A stretch of 64,000 nucleotides of DNA from Candidatus Rhodoferax randersensis (GCA_016718155.1 JADKEH010000002.1:310001-374000), one strand, 5' to 3'; shown: positions 50,380 to 59,884, numbered from the stretch's first letter. The notes: generated by a model from the sequence alone, not told the origin. Program-made: numbers and translations.

Positions 50380-51222
50380 ATGTCCGCTCCCTCCACGCTT
50401 TCAACCTTTGTCGCCAGCGACGGTGACAACGTCGCCATTCAGGATTGGCCCTTGGATAAAGGGCGTGCGTTGCGCGGCGTGGTGATTCTGGTGCATGGCT
50501 TGGGCGAACACGCGGGGCGCTACCAACACGTGGCGCGCCGGTTGAATGACTGGGGTTTTGCCGTGCGCGGCTACGACCAATACGGTCATGGCGAGTCGGG
50601 TGGACCACGGGGCGGTTTGCCAAGCGACAACCGCCTGCTCGATGACCTGGCGGACATCGTTGACAGCACCCGTTCCCGCATGGAGAAGTCCACGCCGCTG
50701 ATTTTGCTGGGGCACAGCATGGGGGGGCTGGTGGCAGCGCGTTTTGTATCCTTGGAGATGCGTCCTGTGCAGGGCTTGGTGTTGTCGTCTCCGGCGTTGG
50801 ATCCGGGCCTGAGCCCGCTGCAGAAGTTGTTGCTTGCAGTGGTGCCCCGCATTGCGCCCAACCTGTGCGTTGGCAATGGACTGGATGCCAAGCTGATTTC
50901 GCATGATCCGGCCACCGTCAACGCCTACCAGAACGACCGGCTGGTGCACGACCGGGTTAGCGGGCGTCTGGCTCGCTTTATCGCCGATGCGGGGCCGGCT
51001 ACGGTGGCCATGGCGGCACGCTGGCATGTGCCAACCCTGCTGCTGTATGCCGGGGCGGATCGGCTGGTCAATCCAGCCGGCAGCAGGGCGTTTGAGGCGC
51101 TGGCGCCCAAGCAGTGTGTCAGTTCGCAGTGCTTCGATTCGCTGTACCACGAGATCTTCAATGAACTTGATGCCAGCCCGGTGTTTGCGGCGCTCCAGCA
51201 TTGGCTGGACGCCCATTTCTAG
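50380..51222 (+). CDS. Lysophospholipase/monoacylglycerol lipase-type hydrolase
   Basis: 280 residues from ATG 50380. VVILVHGLGEHAGRYQHVARRL, YDQYGHGESGGPRG, nucleophile LLGHSMGGLVAARF, acid in YAGADRLVNPAGS and His in YHEIFNE. This set is that of the serine aminopeptidase S33/PldB-like lipase group. No signal peptide; cytosolic. Substrate unknown. Confidence 0.88.
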   Translation: MSAPSTLSTFVASDGDNVAIQDWPLDKGRALRGVVILVHGLGEHAGRYQHVARRLNDWGFAVRGYDQYGHGESGGPRGGLPSDNRLLDDLADIVDSTRSRMEKSTPLILLGHSMGGLVAARFVSLEMRPVQGLVLSSPALDPGLSPLQKLLLAVVPRIAPNLCVGNGLDAKLISHDPATVNAYQNDRLVHDRVSGRLARFIADAGPATVAMAARWHVPTLLLYAGADRLVNPAGSRAFEALAPKQCVSSQCFDSLYHEIFNELDASPVFAALQHWLDAHF

Positions 51223-51256
51223 TTTCAGCCTGAGGTCTGGACGGCCACAGCCGGGC

Positions 51257-52426
51257 TTACACCGGGCGCGGCTGATGGCGATGCAGGGCCAGCCAGGCCA
51301 GTGCTGCAAAAATCACCGCGACCGGCGCGATCGAGCCGTAGTTGAGCCAGGCCCAGCCGCTGGTGGTGACCAACACGCCCGAGGCCAGCGAGCTCAGCGC
51401 CAGTGTTGCAAACACGAAAAAATTGAGCGCCCCCTGGGCACGGTCTTTCTCCTCGGACGAGTAGGTCTGCAGTGACAGGGTGGTGCTGCCGGTGAACAGG
51501 AAGTTCCAGCCCACGCCGAGCAGAAATAAGGCCAGCAGGAACTGGTGCAAGTCCGTGCCCGACAAGGCCACGGCAATACACAGCGCATACAGCAGCGCGC
51601 CCAGCCCCATGATCAAGAGCGCGCCAAAGCGCTTGATCAGGTGGCCGGTGAAGAAGCCTGGCGCGAACATGCCAATGACATGCCACTCCAGCACGAAGGC
51701 CGCGTCGGAGAACGGCAGACCACACTGCTGCATGGCAATCGGCGTGGCCGCCATCAGCAGGTTCATGACGCCATAGCTCAGTGCCCCGGTGGTGGCGGCA
51801 ACAATGAATACTGGTTGGCGCATCAGCACCGACAGTGCCCGACCGCCCGAGTTGTCTTTGGAAGGCGCATGCGGTTCGAATGCAATCGGCAGCATCGCGA
51901 GGTAGGACAACAGGGCGACGCCAGCCAACGCCAGGTAGGCCCCCACAAAGGGCATGGCCGTCAAGGTGCGCGTGTAGGTCGCCAAGTTTGGCCCCGCCAC
52001 CGCGCCGATCAGGCCGCCCGCCATCACCAGTGAGACGGCTTTCTCGCGCCATTCCTTGGCGGCCAGCTCGGCGGCGGCGAAACGGTACAGGTTGGCATTG
52101 GCGTTGTAGTAGCCGGCCACCACGGTGGCCGCGCACAGCAGCCAGAAGTCGCGTGTGACAGCGGCGTAAGCGCACAGAATGGCCGAGGCAAACGCCACCG
52201 CCAGCCCCATCTGGAACGAGACCTTGCGACCAAAATGCTGCTGGGTGCGCGCCACCAGCGGCGTCGAGAGCGCGCCGCCGATCACATAGCCCATCACCGG
52301 CAAGGTGGCCATCCAGCCGAACGGGGCCAAGCTCAGGCCGACCAGCCCGTTGATGGCGATGAAGGTGACGTTGTTGGTCAGGAACAGGCCCTGGCAAATC
52401 GTCAGAAGCCAAAGGTTGCGGTTCAT
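51257..52426 (-). CDS. Major facilitator superfamily transporter
   Basis: 389 residues from ATG 52426. Twelve hydrophobic segments in two halves; the loop 2-3 motif appears as RTQQHFGRKVSF, and LIKRFGALLIMGLGAL is the equivalent in the second half. It opens MNRNLWLLTICQGLFLTNNVTF. Drug/H+ antiporter-like group; substrate unknown. Divergent from ubiU across a gap containing an FNR-like box. Confidence 0.88.
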   Translation of the reverse strand: MNRNLWLLTICQGLFLTNNVTFIAINGLVGLSLAPFGWMATLPVMGYVIGGALSTPLVARTQQHFGRKVSFQMGLAVAFASAILCAYAAVTRDFWLLCAATVVAGYYNANANLYRFAAAELAAKEWREKAVSLVMAGGLIGAVAGPNLATYTRTLTAMPFVGAYLALAGVALLSYLAMLPIAFEPHAPSKDNSGGRALSVLMRQPVFIVAATTGALSYGVMNLLMAATPIAMQQCGLPFSDAAFVLEWHVIGMFAPGFFTGHLIKRFGALLIMGLGALLYALCIAVALSGTDLHQFLLALFLLGVGWNFLFTGSTTLSLQTYSSEEKDRAQGALNFFVFATLALSSLASGVLVTTSGWAWLNYGSIAPVAVIFAALAWLALHRHQPRPV

Positions 52427-52795
52427 GTGGTGGTTTGTTGGCGGGTGGCTGGTCGCTGGACTTGTCACCCCGGCTGTCGTGGGATGCCGATCGCGTGGGA
52501 TTGTCGGCTCAAAACGGCGCGCCCGACAAAGTAAGCGATCCTGCGGCGAGGATACCATGCGACCTCGGACAAACCCGGCGTTCCTTGATCAAGATCAGCG
52601 ATCGCGCGGACCGCATCGGCTACCCTCACCCAGCAAATGGCACGCCAACGCGTGACCCTGCGCGGCCCGGTATCAAAGCCAAGCCGTCCCTCAGCACAGC
52701 GTCGGCTGTGCCAATTGCTCGCCCTCATATAGATGACTGACCCGGACTGATCTTGCGCCGCTGCCCAGACGCCTTGACTGAACCACTGAATCAAG
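52427..52795. other. Intergenic region between the MFS gene and ubiU
   Basis: 369 bases with no coding frame I accept. It contains the FNR-like site at 52585-52598 and must hold both divergent promoters. The distance from the box to the ubiU start (about 200 bases) implies a long leader. Nothing else recognisable. Confidence 0.5.
52585..52598. promoter_or_regulatory. FNR/ANR-type binding site
   Basis: TTGAT-CAAG-ATCAG differs by one base from the FNR consensus TTGAT-N4-ATCAA. Its position upstream of the oxygen-independent ubiquinone genes matches known anaerobic control of ubiUV in other bacteria. It could alternatively act on the divergent MFS gene. Confidence 0.6.
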
Positions 52796-53851
52796 ATGAG
52801 CACCAACATGGACGACTCCCTATCTAGTGCGCCGGGCGCGCCCACTACCCGGATGGAACTGGTCTGCCCGGCTGGCAGCCTGCCCGCGCTCAAGGCCGCC
52901 ATCGATCACGGTGCGGATTGCGTCTACCTCGGCTTTCGTGATGCCACCAACGCGCGCAATTTTGCCGGCCTGAACTTTGACGAGGCCGCCATCGCCACCG
53001 GCATCCGTTATGCCCACGATCGAGGCCGCAAGGTCTTGCTGGCGCTCAATACCTACCCGCAGGCGGCCAGCCCCCAGGTGTGGCAAGGTGCCATCGACCG
53101 CGCCGCGCAAAGTGGGGTCGATGCCGTGATCCTGGCCGACCCCGGTCTGATGCACTACGCCATGACGCGTTACCCCGCCTTGCGCCTGCACCTGTCGGTG
53201 CAAGGCTCGGCCACCAACTACGAGGCGATCAACTTCTACCACCAGCATTTCGGCATTGCCCGCGCGGTGTTGCCGAGGGTGCTGTCGCTGACCCAGGTTG
53301 AGCAAGTGATGGAGAACACCCCGGTCGAGATCGAGGTGTTTGGCTTCGGCAGCCTGTGCGTGATGGTCGAGGGCCGCTGCGCCCTCTCGAGTTATGTCAC
53401 CGGTGAGGCGCCCAACACCAATGGTGTGTGTTCGCCACCCAAGGCCGTGCGCTGGCAGGAAACGCCCCAGGGGCGTGAATCGCGTCTGAACGGCGTGCTG
53501 ATCGACCGCTACGCGCCGGGCGAAAACGCTGGTTACCCGACACTGTGCAAGGGCCGTTTCGATGTGGGCGACGAGCACAACTACTACGCTATCGAAGAGC
53601 CCACCAGCCTCAACACGCTGGAGCTGCTGCCCAAGCTGATGAAGATGGGCGTGCGCGCCATCAAGATCGAAGGGCGCCAGCGCAGCCCGGCCTATGTGGC
53701 GCAGGTTACCAAGGTGTGGCGCGAAGCGATTGACAACTGCCGTGACAACCCGCACCGCTATTCGGCCAAGCCGGCCTGGATGAACGACCTGGACAAGGTC
53801 GCCGAAGGCCAGCAGCACACCCTGGGCGCCTACCACCGGCCCTGGAAATGA
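52796..53851 (+). CDS. ubiU: Ubiquinone biosynthesis protein UbiU (peptidase U32 family)
   Basis: 351 residues. MELVCPAGSLPALKAAIDHGADCVYLGFRDATNARNF opens the U32 barrel. Four cysteines spaced as in UbiU (CVMVEGRC; NGVCSPP; PTLCKGRF) would bind the 4Fe-4S cluster. With UbiV it carries out oxygen-independent hydroxylation of the ubiquinone ring. The start at 52796 could be replaced by ATG 52808. First gene of ubiU-ubiV-ubiT. Confidence 0.92.
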   Translation: MSTNMDDSLSSAPGAPTTRMELVCPAGSLPALKAAIDHGADCVYLGFRDATNARNFAGLNFDEAAIATGIRYAHDRGRKVLLALNTYPQAASPQVWQGAIDRAAQSGVDAVILADPGLMHYAMTRYPALRLHLSVQGSATNYEAINFYHQHFGIARAVLPRVLSLTQVEQVMENTPVEIEVFGFGSLCVMVEGRCALSSYVTGEAPNTNGVCSPPKAVRWQETPQGRESRLNGVLIDRYAPGENAGYPTLCKGRFDVGDEHNYYAIEEPTSLNTLELLPKLMKMGVRAIKIEGRQRSPAYVAQVTKVWREAIDNCRDNPHRYSAKPAWMNDLDKVAEGQQHTLGAYHRPWK

Positions 53852-53872
53852 CGCCGCAACCTGAAACCTTGC

Positions 53873-53910
53873 GGGTCAGACCACTTTGCGCAGCAAATGT
53901 GCTCTGACCC
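53873..53910. repeat. Inverted-repeat hairpin between ubiU and ubiV
   Basis: GGGTCAGACCAC pairs with GTGCTCTGACCC, and TTTGC with GCAAA, around a GCA loop with few mismatches. The GGGGTCAGA-type ends recall dispersed REP-like repeats common in Betaproteobacteria. It lies 22 bases beyond the ubiU stop and may affect expression of ubiV or mRNA stability. Confidence 0.6.
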
Positions 53911-53937
53911 CAGCTGACTAGCTATGGAGAGCGCATT

Positions 53938-54837
53938 TTGAAACTCGCCCTGGGCCCGCTGCTGACTTACTGGCAGCGCGATGCCGTGTTCAAGTTCTAT
54001 GAGTCGGTGGCCGCCATGCCGGTGGACATCGTGTACCTGGGCGAAACCGTGTGTTCGCGCCGCCATGAGTTGCGCCTGGCCGATTGGCTGGAGATTGCCC
54101 AGAAGCTGCGCGCCGCAGGCAAAGAGGTGGTGCTCAGCACCCAGGTGCTGATCGAATCCGGCTCCGATGTCAGCACGCTGCACCGCATCACGGCCAACGG
54201 TGACTTCATGGTGGAGGCCAACGACATGGGTGCGGTCAAGTGCATGGAGGGCAAAGGCCCGTTTGTCGGTGGCCCGCACCTCAACATTTACAACGTGCCC
54301 ACGCTGCAATGGATGGCTGGTCTGGGGCTGTCGCGCTGGGTGATTCCGCTGGAGATGGGGCGCAGCGATCTGGCGCTGTTGCAACAGGGCCGGCCCGTGG
54401 GCCTGCAGACCGAAGTGTTTGCCTATGGCCGCATGCCGTTGGCGTTCTCGGCGCGCTGCTTCACGGCGCGCCACCGCAACCTGCCCAAGGACGACTGCCA
54501 GTTCAGTTGTCTTGCGCATGGCGATGGCCTGCTGATGCGGACCCGCGAAGCCGAGGGCTTTCTGGTGCTCAACGGCACCCAGACCCAATCGGCCAAGGTC
54601 TACAACCTGGTCGCTGAAGTGCCGAGCCTGCGCGAACTCGGGGTTGACGTGCTGCGCATCAGCCCGCAGTGGCAACATACCGCCGAGGTGGTGAGTCTGT
54701 TCAGCGAGACGCTGACTGGCACGCGCACCGGCGAGCAAGCCCTGGCAGCCATGACTGAACTGATGCCTGACCAGCCTTGCAACGGCTATTGGTATGGCAA
54801 GCCTGGCCTGGAGATGTTGGCCGCGCAAGCGGCCTGA
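53938..54837 (+). CDS. ubiV: Ubiquinone biosynthesis protein UbiV (peptidase U32 family)
   Basis: 299 residues from a TTG at 53938 preceded by GGAGAG; no in-frame ATG lies nearby. LALGPLLTYWQRDAVFKFYESVAAMPVDIVYLGETVCSRRHELR is the UbiV opening. Four cysteines (CSRRH at about 39; FSARCFTARHRN; KDDCQFSC) fit the second 4Fe-4S cluster site. It forms the UbiU-UbiV heterodimer for anaerobic hydroxylation. Lies between ubiU and ubiT. Confidence 0.92.
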   Translation: MKLALGPLLTYWQRDAVFKFYESVAAMPVDIVYLGETVCSRRHELRLADWLEIAQKLRAAGKEVVLSTQVLIESGSDVSTLHRITANGDFMVEANDMGAVKCMEGKGPFVGGPHLNIYNVPTLQWMAGLGLSRWVIPLEMGRSDLALLQQGRPVGLQTEVFAYGRMPLAFSARCFTARHRNLPKDDCQFSCLAHGDGLLMRTREAEGFLVLNGTQTQSAKVYNLVAEVPSLRELGVDVLRISPQWQHTAEVVSLFSETLTGTRTGEQALAAMTELMPDQPCNGYWYGKPGLEMLAAQAA

Positions 54838-54911
54838 CCACCGCCCATGTCGCCGCCTCTATCGCCGCGCCGCCACTCGCCCCTGCACCACATTACTGCT
54901 GGAGTCTGACC

Positions 54912-55385
54912 ATGAAACCTAGCCCTTTCCTGCTGCCCCGACCGGTGGGCGACCTGCTGGCCAAGCTGCCGGCGTACCCGGGCTCGCTGCTGTTTGTGAC
55001 GGCGCTGAACGTGGCGCTGTCGCGCCAGCTGAGCCCGGACGTGACCCAGATGCTGGTCGGCAAGAAGCTGCGTCTGCGCGTGACCGACGCGCAATGGGCG
55101 TTTGACTTTGAGTGGCGTGGCCAGCGCTTTGTGGCCACGCAGAATACCGGTGGCGCCGACCTCACCATCAGTGCCAGCGCTTACGACTTTGTGTTGTTGG
55201 CGCGCCGCCAGGAGGACCCGGACACGCTGTTCTTCAGCCGCCGCCTGGCAATGGAAGGCGACACGGAACTGGGCTTGCTGGTGAAGAACACCATCGACGC
55301 GATCGAACTGCCGGTGCTCGATCTGGAGCGCCTCAAGCCGGTCAATGTGCTGGCGCGCATGCGTCATCGCCTGGCGCACCGTTGA
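54912..55385 (+). CDS. ubiT: UbiT, SCP2-domain lipid carrier
   Basis: 157 residues from ATG 54912. SCP2 sterol-carrier-like domain: KKLRLRVTDAQWAFDFEWRGQRFVA, GADLTISASAYDFVLLARRQEDPDTLFFSRRLAMEGDTELGLLVKN. This is the UbiJ-like accessory protein used in the oxygen-independent pathway, binding polyprenyl intermediates. It follows ubiV by about 75 bases. Confidence 0.9.
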   Translation: MKPSPFLLPRPVGDLLAKLPAYPGSLLFVTALNVALSRQLSPDVTQMLVGKKLRLRVTDAQWAFDFEWRGQRFVATQNTGGADLTISASAYDFVLLARRQEDPDTLFFSRRLAMEGDTELGLLVKNTIDAIELPVLDLERLKPVNVLARMRHRLAHR

Positions 55386-55417
55386 GCTTCATGGGCTTTC
55401 CCCCACCCCACATGATG

Positions 55418-55607
55418 AAAGAACACCGTCATTGCGAGCCTCCAGTTCCGGGTCTGAATCAGACACGGACCTTGAACCCGCATCGTCATCGCGAGGCCGC
55501 AGGCCGTGGCGATCCATGTATTTTGGGGCCATGGATTGCTTCACTACGTTCGCAACGACGATGGGTTCATGGATTGCTTTACTGCGTTCGCAATGACGAC
55601 GTTCTTT
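55418..55607. repeat. 190-bp inverted-repeat element (MITE/REP-composite-like)
   Basis: The ends are near-perfect inverted repeats: AAAGAACACCGTCATTGCG (55418-55436) and the complement of CGCAATGACGACGTTCTTT (55589-55607), two mismatches. A second nested pair lies inside: TTGAACCCGCATCGTCATCG (from 55472) and CGCAACGACGATGGGTTCA (55551-55569). Two ATGGATTGCTT repeats (55531 and 55569) are also present. No coding capacity. Resembles non-autonomous or dispersed repeats of proteobacterial genomes; no target-site duplication could be made out with certainty. Confidence 0.7.
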
Positions 55608-55673
55608 CGCGTTAAGCGTGCGGCACCGACCACTGCCCCGTAACGCTCCTGCCCCCCGCCAGCTTCCTGCATC

Positions 55674-56072
55674 ATGACCCGCAACCAAGACAAGCTGGCC
55701 CTGGTGTATGCCTGTTCGGGTTGCTCCAGCGCGGCCCAGCTCGCGAACCACGTTGCCGTGCAGCTCGATCGCCAGGGCGTGGCCGAGATGTCGTGCATCG
55801 CCGGGGTCGGTGGCGACGTGCCCAGCCTGGTCAAGACAGCCACTTCCGGTCGCGCCATCGTGGCGCTGGATGGCTGCGCGCTGGCCTGTGTCAAGAACTG
55901 TCTGGCGCGCCACGGAGTCACGGCCGATCGCTACTACCAGCTGCAGCAGCGGGGCATCAAGAAGAAGTACCACGCGGATTTCGACCCCACGCAGGCGCAG
56001 CAAGTGCTGGCCCAGGTTCGCGCTGATCTGGTCGAGGCCAGCACCTATTCAGCCCCCGGCGCCACCGCCTGA
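55674..56072 (+). CDS. Putative zinc-binding DGC-domain protein
   Basis: 132 residues. [22 protein letters not shown] with [14 protein letters not shown], and [19 protein letters not shown] with the DGC motif and further cysteines are diagnostic of the DGC-domain family, predicted zinc or metal binding. These occur near respiration or metal-handling genes. Four bases separate it from ubiD, so the two are probably co-transcribed. Confidence 0.85.
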   Translation: MTRNQDKLALVYACSGCSSAAQLANHVAVQLDRQGVAEMSCIAGVGGDVPSLVKTATSGRAIVALDGCALACVKNCLARHGVTADRYYQLQQRGIKKKYHADFDPTQAQQVLAQVRADLVEASTYSAPGATA

Positions 56073-56076
56073 GCGC

Positions 56077-57561
56077 ATGGCCGACCCTGACTTGCGTGCT
56101 TTCATCACCCGGCTGGAAGGCCTGGGCGAGCTCAAGCGCGTGGCGCAGCCGGTCTCGCCGTACCTGGAGATGACCGCGCTGTGCCAGCGTGCCCTGCACG
56201 CGGGCGGTCCGGCGCTGTTGTTCGAGCAGCCCACGGGGCACACCATGCCGGTGCTGGGCAATCTGTTTGGCAGCACCCGGCGCGTGGCCTTGGCCTTCGG
56301 GTTGAACGACATCAGCGAGTTGCGTCAATTCGGCGCGGCGCTGGCGGCGCTCAAGGAGCCAGAAGCACCGAAGGGCTTCAAGGACATGATGGGCATGAAG
56401 TCGATGGTGCGTACGCTGTGGCACATGGCGCCCAAGGAGTTGCGCCACGCCCCGTGTCAGGAAGTGGTGTGGGAAGGCGCAGACGTGGACCTGGCGCGCT
56501 TGCCGATCCAGCACTGTTGGCCCGGCGATGTGGCGCCGCTGATCACCTGGGGCCTGGTCATCACCCGTGGCCCGAACAAGCCGAGGCAAAACCTGGGGGT
56601 GTACCGCCAGCAGGTGCTCGCACCCAACAAAGTGATCATGCGCTGGCTGCCGCATCGCGGTGGTGCGCTGGATTTCCGGGAACACTGCGCGGCCAATCCC
56701 GGCCAGCCCTACCCGGTGTGCGTGGCCATCGGGGCCGACCCCGCCACCATGCTGGGGGCGGTCACGCCGGTACCCGACAGCCTGTCGGAGTACCAGTTTG
56801 CGGGGCTGCTGCGCGGCAGCCGCACCGAACTGGTCAAGGCCCTGGGCAGCGAGTTACGCGTGCCGGCCAGTGCCGAGATCGTGCTGGAGGGCAGCATCCG
56901 GCCCGACCCAGCCCACGCAAGTGGCTACGAGCACGCGCTGGAGGGGCCGTACGGCGACCACACCGGCTACTACAACGAGCAAGAGTGGTTCCCGGTGCTC
57001 ACCATCGACCGCATCACGATGCGCCGCGACCCGATCTACCACTCCACCTACACCGGCAAGCCGCCCGATGAACCGTCCATGCTCGGGCTGGCCTTGAACG
57101 AAGTGTTCATCCCGCTATTGCAACGGCAGTACCCCGAGATCATCGACTTCTACCTGCCGCCCGAAGGCTGCAGTTACCGCATGGCGGTGGTCAGCATCAA
57201 AAAGGCCTACCCCGGCCACGCGCGCCGGGTGATGTTTGGCATCTGGGGCTTTCTGCGCCAGTTCATGTACACCAAGTTCATCGTGGTGGTGGACGAGGAT
57301 GTCAACGTGCGCAACTGGCAGGAAGTGATCTGGGCCATCACCACGCGCATGGACCCAACGCGCGACACCCTGCTGGTGGACCACACCCCCATTGACTACC
57401 TGGACTTTGCCTCACCCGTGAGTGGCCTGGGCAGCAAGATGGGGCTGGATGCCACCAACAAGTGGCCGGGCGAGACCAGTCGCGAGTGGGGGCGCCCGCT
57501 GCAGATGACACCCGAGGTGACCGCCAGAATGGAGCAGGTCTGGCAGGGCCTGGGCCTATAG
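56077..57561 (+). CDS. ubiD: 4-hydroxy-3-polyprenylbenzoate decarboxylase UbiD
   Basis: 494 residues, same length as E. coli UbiD (497). [73 protein letters not shown] with prFMN-site residues, and the C-terminal [19 protein letters not shown] match throughout. It removes the carboxyl group of the prenylated ring using prenylated FMN (made by UbiX, not in this window). Completes a ubiquinone cluster with ubiUVT. Confidence 0.96.
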   Translation: MADPDLRAFITRLEGLGELKRVAQPVSPYLEMTALCQRALHAGGPALLFEQPTGHTMPVLGNLFGSTRRVALAFGLNDISELRQFGAALAALKEPEAPKGFKDMMGMKSMVRTLWHMAPKELRHAPCQEVVWEGADVDLARLPIQHCWPGDVAPLITWGLVITRGPNKPRQNLGVYRQQVLAPNKVIMRWLPHRGGALDFREHCAANPGQPYPVCVAIGADPATMLGAVTPVPDSLSEYQFAGLLRGSRTELVKALGSELRVPASAEIVLEGSIRPDPAHASGYEHALEGPYGDHTGYYNEQEWFPVLTIDRITMRRDPIYHSTYTGKPPDEPSMLGLALNEVFIPLLQRQYPEIIDFYLPPEGCSYRMAVVSIKKAYPGHARRVMFGIWGFLRQFMYTKFIVVVDEDVNVRNWQEVIWAITTRMDPTRDTLLVDHTPIDYLDFASPVSGLGSKMGLDATNKWPGETSREWGRPLQMTPEVTARMEQVWQGLGL

Positions 57562-57733
57562 CCACATCGACTGGATGGTGGTCTCGGTGGTGCGTCGTCG
57601 CAGCCTCGATTGCGCCTGGATTCCAACCAGACCGCAGTAAGATCGCCTGCCGTGTTGCGGGCAGACAGCGGTGGTATCGGGCGACCTCGCAGGTCGCGTC
57701 GTGGCACTGGCCTAACCTGAGGGCGCCCCCCGC

Positions 57734-58945
57734 ATGACAGAATCCGTTTCGACCGACCGAGTTGCCAATCTCGATGCGCTGCGTGGCTTTGCGCTGTTCG
57801 GTATTTTGATGGTCAACATTGGCGCCTTCGCCTCGGCCCACTACAGCAGCGGTCTTCGCGATCCGGCTTTCGATGAGCCCGTTGATCGCCTCGCGCTTAG
57901 CCTGGTGCGAACGCTGTTCGAGACCAAGTTCTATCTGCTGTTTTCCTTCCTGTTCGGCTACGGCTTTACCGTGCAGATGGCATCGGCGCAGCAGACCCAA
58001 CGCGCCTTTGTGCCGAGTTACGTGCGCCGTAGCGCGGGGTTGGCGCTGCTGGGCATCGGCCACGGTTTGTTGCTGTTCTATGGCGACATTTTGTTGACCT
58101 ACGCGCTGCTCGGGCTGCTGTTGCTCAGAGTGCGTGATCTCGCGCCTCAGGCTGCCTTCAGGCTGGCCGTCACGCTGGTGCTTGTGACGGCGCTGGGCTG
58201 GGCACTTGTGGGGCTGGTGATGACGTCAGCCGATATCGTGGTGCCGACGCAGGCGATGCACGACGACATCGCTCGCGCCACGGGCGCCTACCGCCACAGC
58301 ATTGAGGCCACGATCGCGCAGAACTTCTATCAACTTCATACCTTGGCCTGGCCGGGGCTCATCCTGATCCAGGGACCTTGCGCATTGGCAATGTTCCTGC
58401 TTGGACTGGCCGCCGCCAAGACCCGTTGTCTTGATGACCTGGCGGCCAAGCGCGGCAAGCTGCTTCGAGTCGTGTTGATTGGTGCGCCCATTGGCTTGGT
58501 GGGCGCACTGGTTTACAACCACCTGTATGCCTCAACGGCGCAGATCGGTCACAGCCTGCTTGGCCTGGCCGTCGGCATCCTTACCGCGCCGGCCCTCGCT
58601 GCGGCCTATGCCGCCACGCTGCTCCTGTGGCTGCAGTACCCGCGAGGCGCGCACCTGGGCGCCTGGTTGGCGCCAGCGGGACGGATGGCGCTGACCAATT
58701 ACCTGATGCAATCCCTGCTCTGCGCGCTGGTGTTCACCGCCTGGGGCTGGGGGCTGATCGGGCGCCTGGCGCCGCCCTCGGTCGTCTTGTTGGCCCTGGC
58801 GATCTACAGCGCGCAATTGCTTTTGAGCCGTTGGTGGCTGAATGGCCACGCCTACGGCCCCCTGGAATGGTTGCTGCGTGCCCTCACGCACTGGCGCTGG
58901 CCAGCCTGGCACATCGCGCACCGGCCGAATTGGCCCGCACCCTAA
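57734..58945 (+). CDS. DUF418-family membrane protein (YeiB-like)
   Basis: 403 residues with about ten hydrophobic segments. RVANLDALRGFALFGILMVNI is the acyltransferase-like/DUF418 opening; ETKFYLLFSFLFGYGF follows. The C-terminal DUF418 domain (about 250-385) contains PAGRMALTNYLMQSLLC and SRWWLNGHAYGPLEWLLRALTHW, the family signature. Function unknown. Confidence 0.88.
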   Translation: MTESVSTDRVANLDALRGFALFGILMVNIGAFASAHYSSGLRDPAFDEPVDRLALSLVRTLFETKFYLLFSFLFGYGFTVQMASAQQTQRAFVPSYVRRSAGLALLGIGHGLLLFYGDILLTYALLGLLLLRVRDLAPQAAFRLAVTLVLVTALGWALVGLVMTSADIVVPTQAMHDDIARATGAYRHSIEATIAQNFYQLHTLAWPGLILIQGPCALAMFLLGLAAAKTRCLDDLAAKRGKLLRVVLIGAPIGLVGALVYNHLYASTAQIGHSLLGLAVGILTAPALAAAYAATLLLWLQYPRGAHLGAWLAPAGRMALTNYLMQSLLCALVFTAWGWGLIGRLAPPSVVLLALAIYSAQLLLSRWWLNGHAYGPLEWLLRALTHWRWPAWHIAHRPNWPAP

Positions 58946-58951
58946 GCATCA

Positions 58952-58978
58952 AGGTGACAGCCAAAGTCGATTTGCTTT
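58952..58978 (+). repeat. Left copy of 27-bp direct repeat flanking the toxin-antitoxin pair
   Basis: AGGTGACAGCCAAAGTCGAT and the following TTGCTTT recur at 59945-59971 with one mismatch. The copy lies just after the DUF418 stop and before the MNT gene. Confidence 0.75.
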
Positions 58979-59048
58979 TGGGGTCAGGCTTAAATTCCTG
59001 GCGAATTGCTGAACTACCGTGTACGGCTCAGCGTGGAATAATCAGTTC

Positions 59049-59339
59049 ATGCGTCTGCTCGCCGATCAAATCCAATCCATCCAAGCCGTCGTGCGCCAAA
59101 TTGCTGGGAACCAGGCCAAGACTTGGCTGTATGGGTCGCGGCTTGACGATGCATGCCGTGGCGGCGATGTTGACCTGATCGTGCAAACCGCCCCCCCCAT
59201 CAACCTGATGCAACGCGCACGCATCAAGACGCAGCTAGAGAGCCAACTCGGCTTGCCTGTCGATGTATTGGCCTGCGGCGACGACAGCGCCCTGTCACCT
59301 TTTGCCCGCATTGCCCTCACTCAGGGCGTGCTGCTATGA
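59049..59339 (+). CDS. MNT-type nucleotidyltransferase antitoxin (MntA-like)
   Basis: 96 residues from ATG 59049. The minimal nucleotidyltransferase motif YGSRLDDACRGGDVDLIV contains GS and DVD metal carboxylates; a second partner carboxylate lies in VDVLAC. In MNT/HEPN modules the transferase adds AMP groups to a tyrosine near the toxin active site. The stop overlaps the toxin start by four bases. Confidence 0.82.
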   Translation: MRLLADQIQSIQAVVRQIAGNQAKTWLYGSRLDDACRGGDVDLIVQTAPPINLMQRARIKTQLESQLGLPVDVLACGDDSALSPFARIALTQGVLL

Positions 59340-59884
59340 CCCAGCCCAAGGCAACACACACGCTGCTGGTAGCCCAACGAGCTCACCTTGGGGACTTGCT
59401 GGAGGCCATACAACGCTGCGTCTACTTTCTACACGCGTCCGACGCCAGCCTGCCGTGGCCGTTGAGTGGCGAAACACTTTCTTCTCGCAAAAAGGACGCT
59501 AGCCTCTTTGAAGCACTGGCGGCGGTGAACGAGCGGTTTTCCAAACTGCAAGACACTTTGGGCTCCGCCATGCGCCATAGCCTGCTGTTATCTGGCGAGC
59601 AAGCTGACAGTTTTTTAAAGGTTTTGGCCATTTTTGAAAAGCTGGGAGTAGTCATCTCCATTGACGATTGGCAAACAGCCCGCAGCGCTCGCAACTTGGC
59701 TGCGCACGACTACGAAACCGACTACCAAATAGTGGCCGAGCACTTCAACACCTTGCACGCCCTGCAACCCGATCTGTACTGTGTTGCCGCACGCTTTGTC
59801 CGTTATTGCGAAACTGAGCTCCATGTGCCACCCAGCAGCTCGGATTTCTCAATTGAGTTCCATCAGATCACCCGACCGGAGTGA
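59336..59884 (+). CDS. HEPN-domain toxin (HepT-like)
   Basis: 182 residues, all-helical. The RNase motif RX4HXY is intact as RNLAAHDY (about residues 121-128), preceded by IDDWQTARSA. The protein is longer than typical HepT (about 140), with an extra N-terminal part of about 50 residues and a C-terminal tail. It is expected to cleave RNA when not neutralised by the adjacent MNT enzyme. Confidence 0.8.
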   Translation: MTQPKATHTLLVAQRAHLGDLLEAIQRCVYFLHASDASLPWPLSGETLSSRKKDASLFEALAAVNERFSKLQDTLGSAMRHSLLLSGEQADSFLKVLAIFEKLGVVISIDDWQTARSARNLAAHDYETDYQIVAEHFNTLHALQPDLYCVAARFVRYCETELHVPPSSSDFSIEFHQITRPE

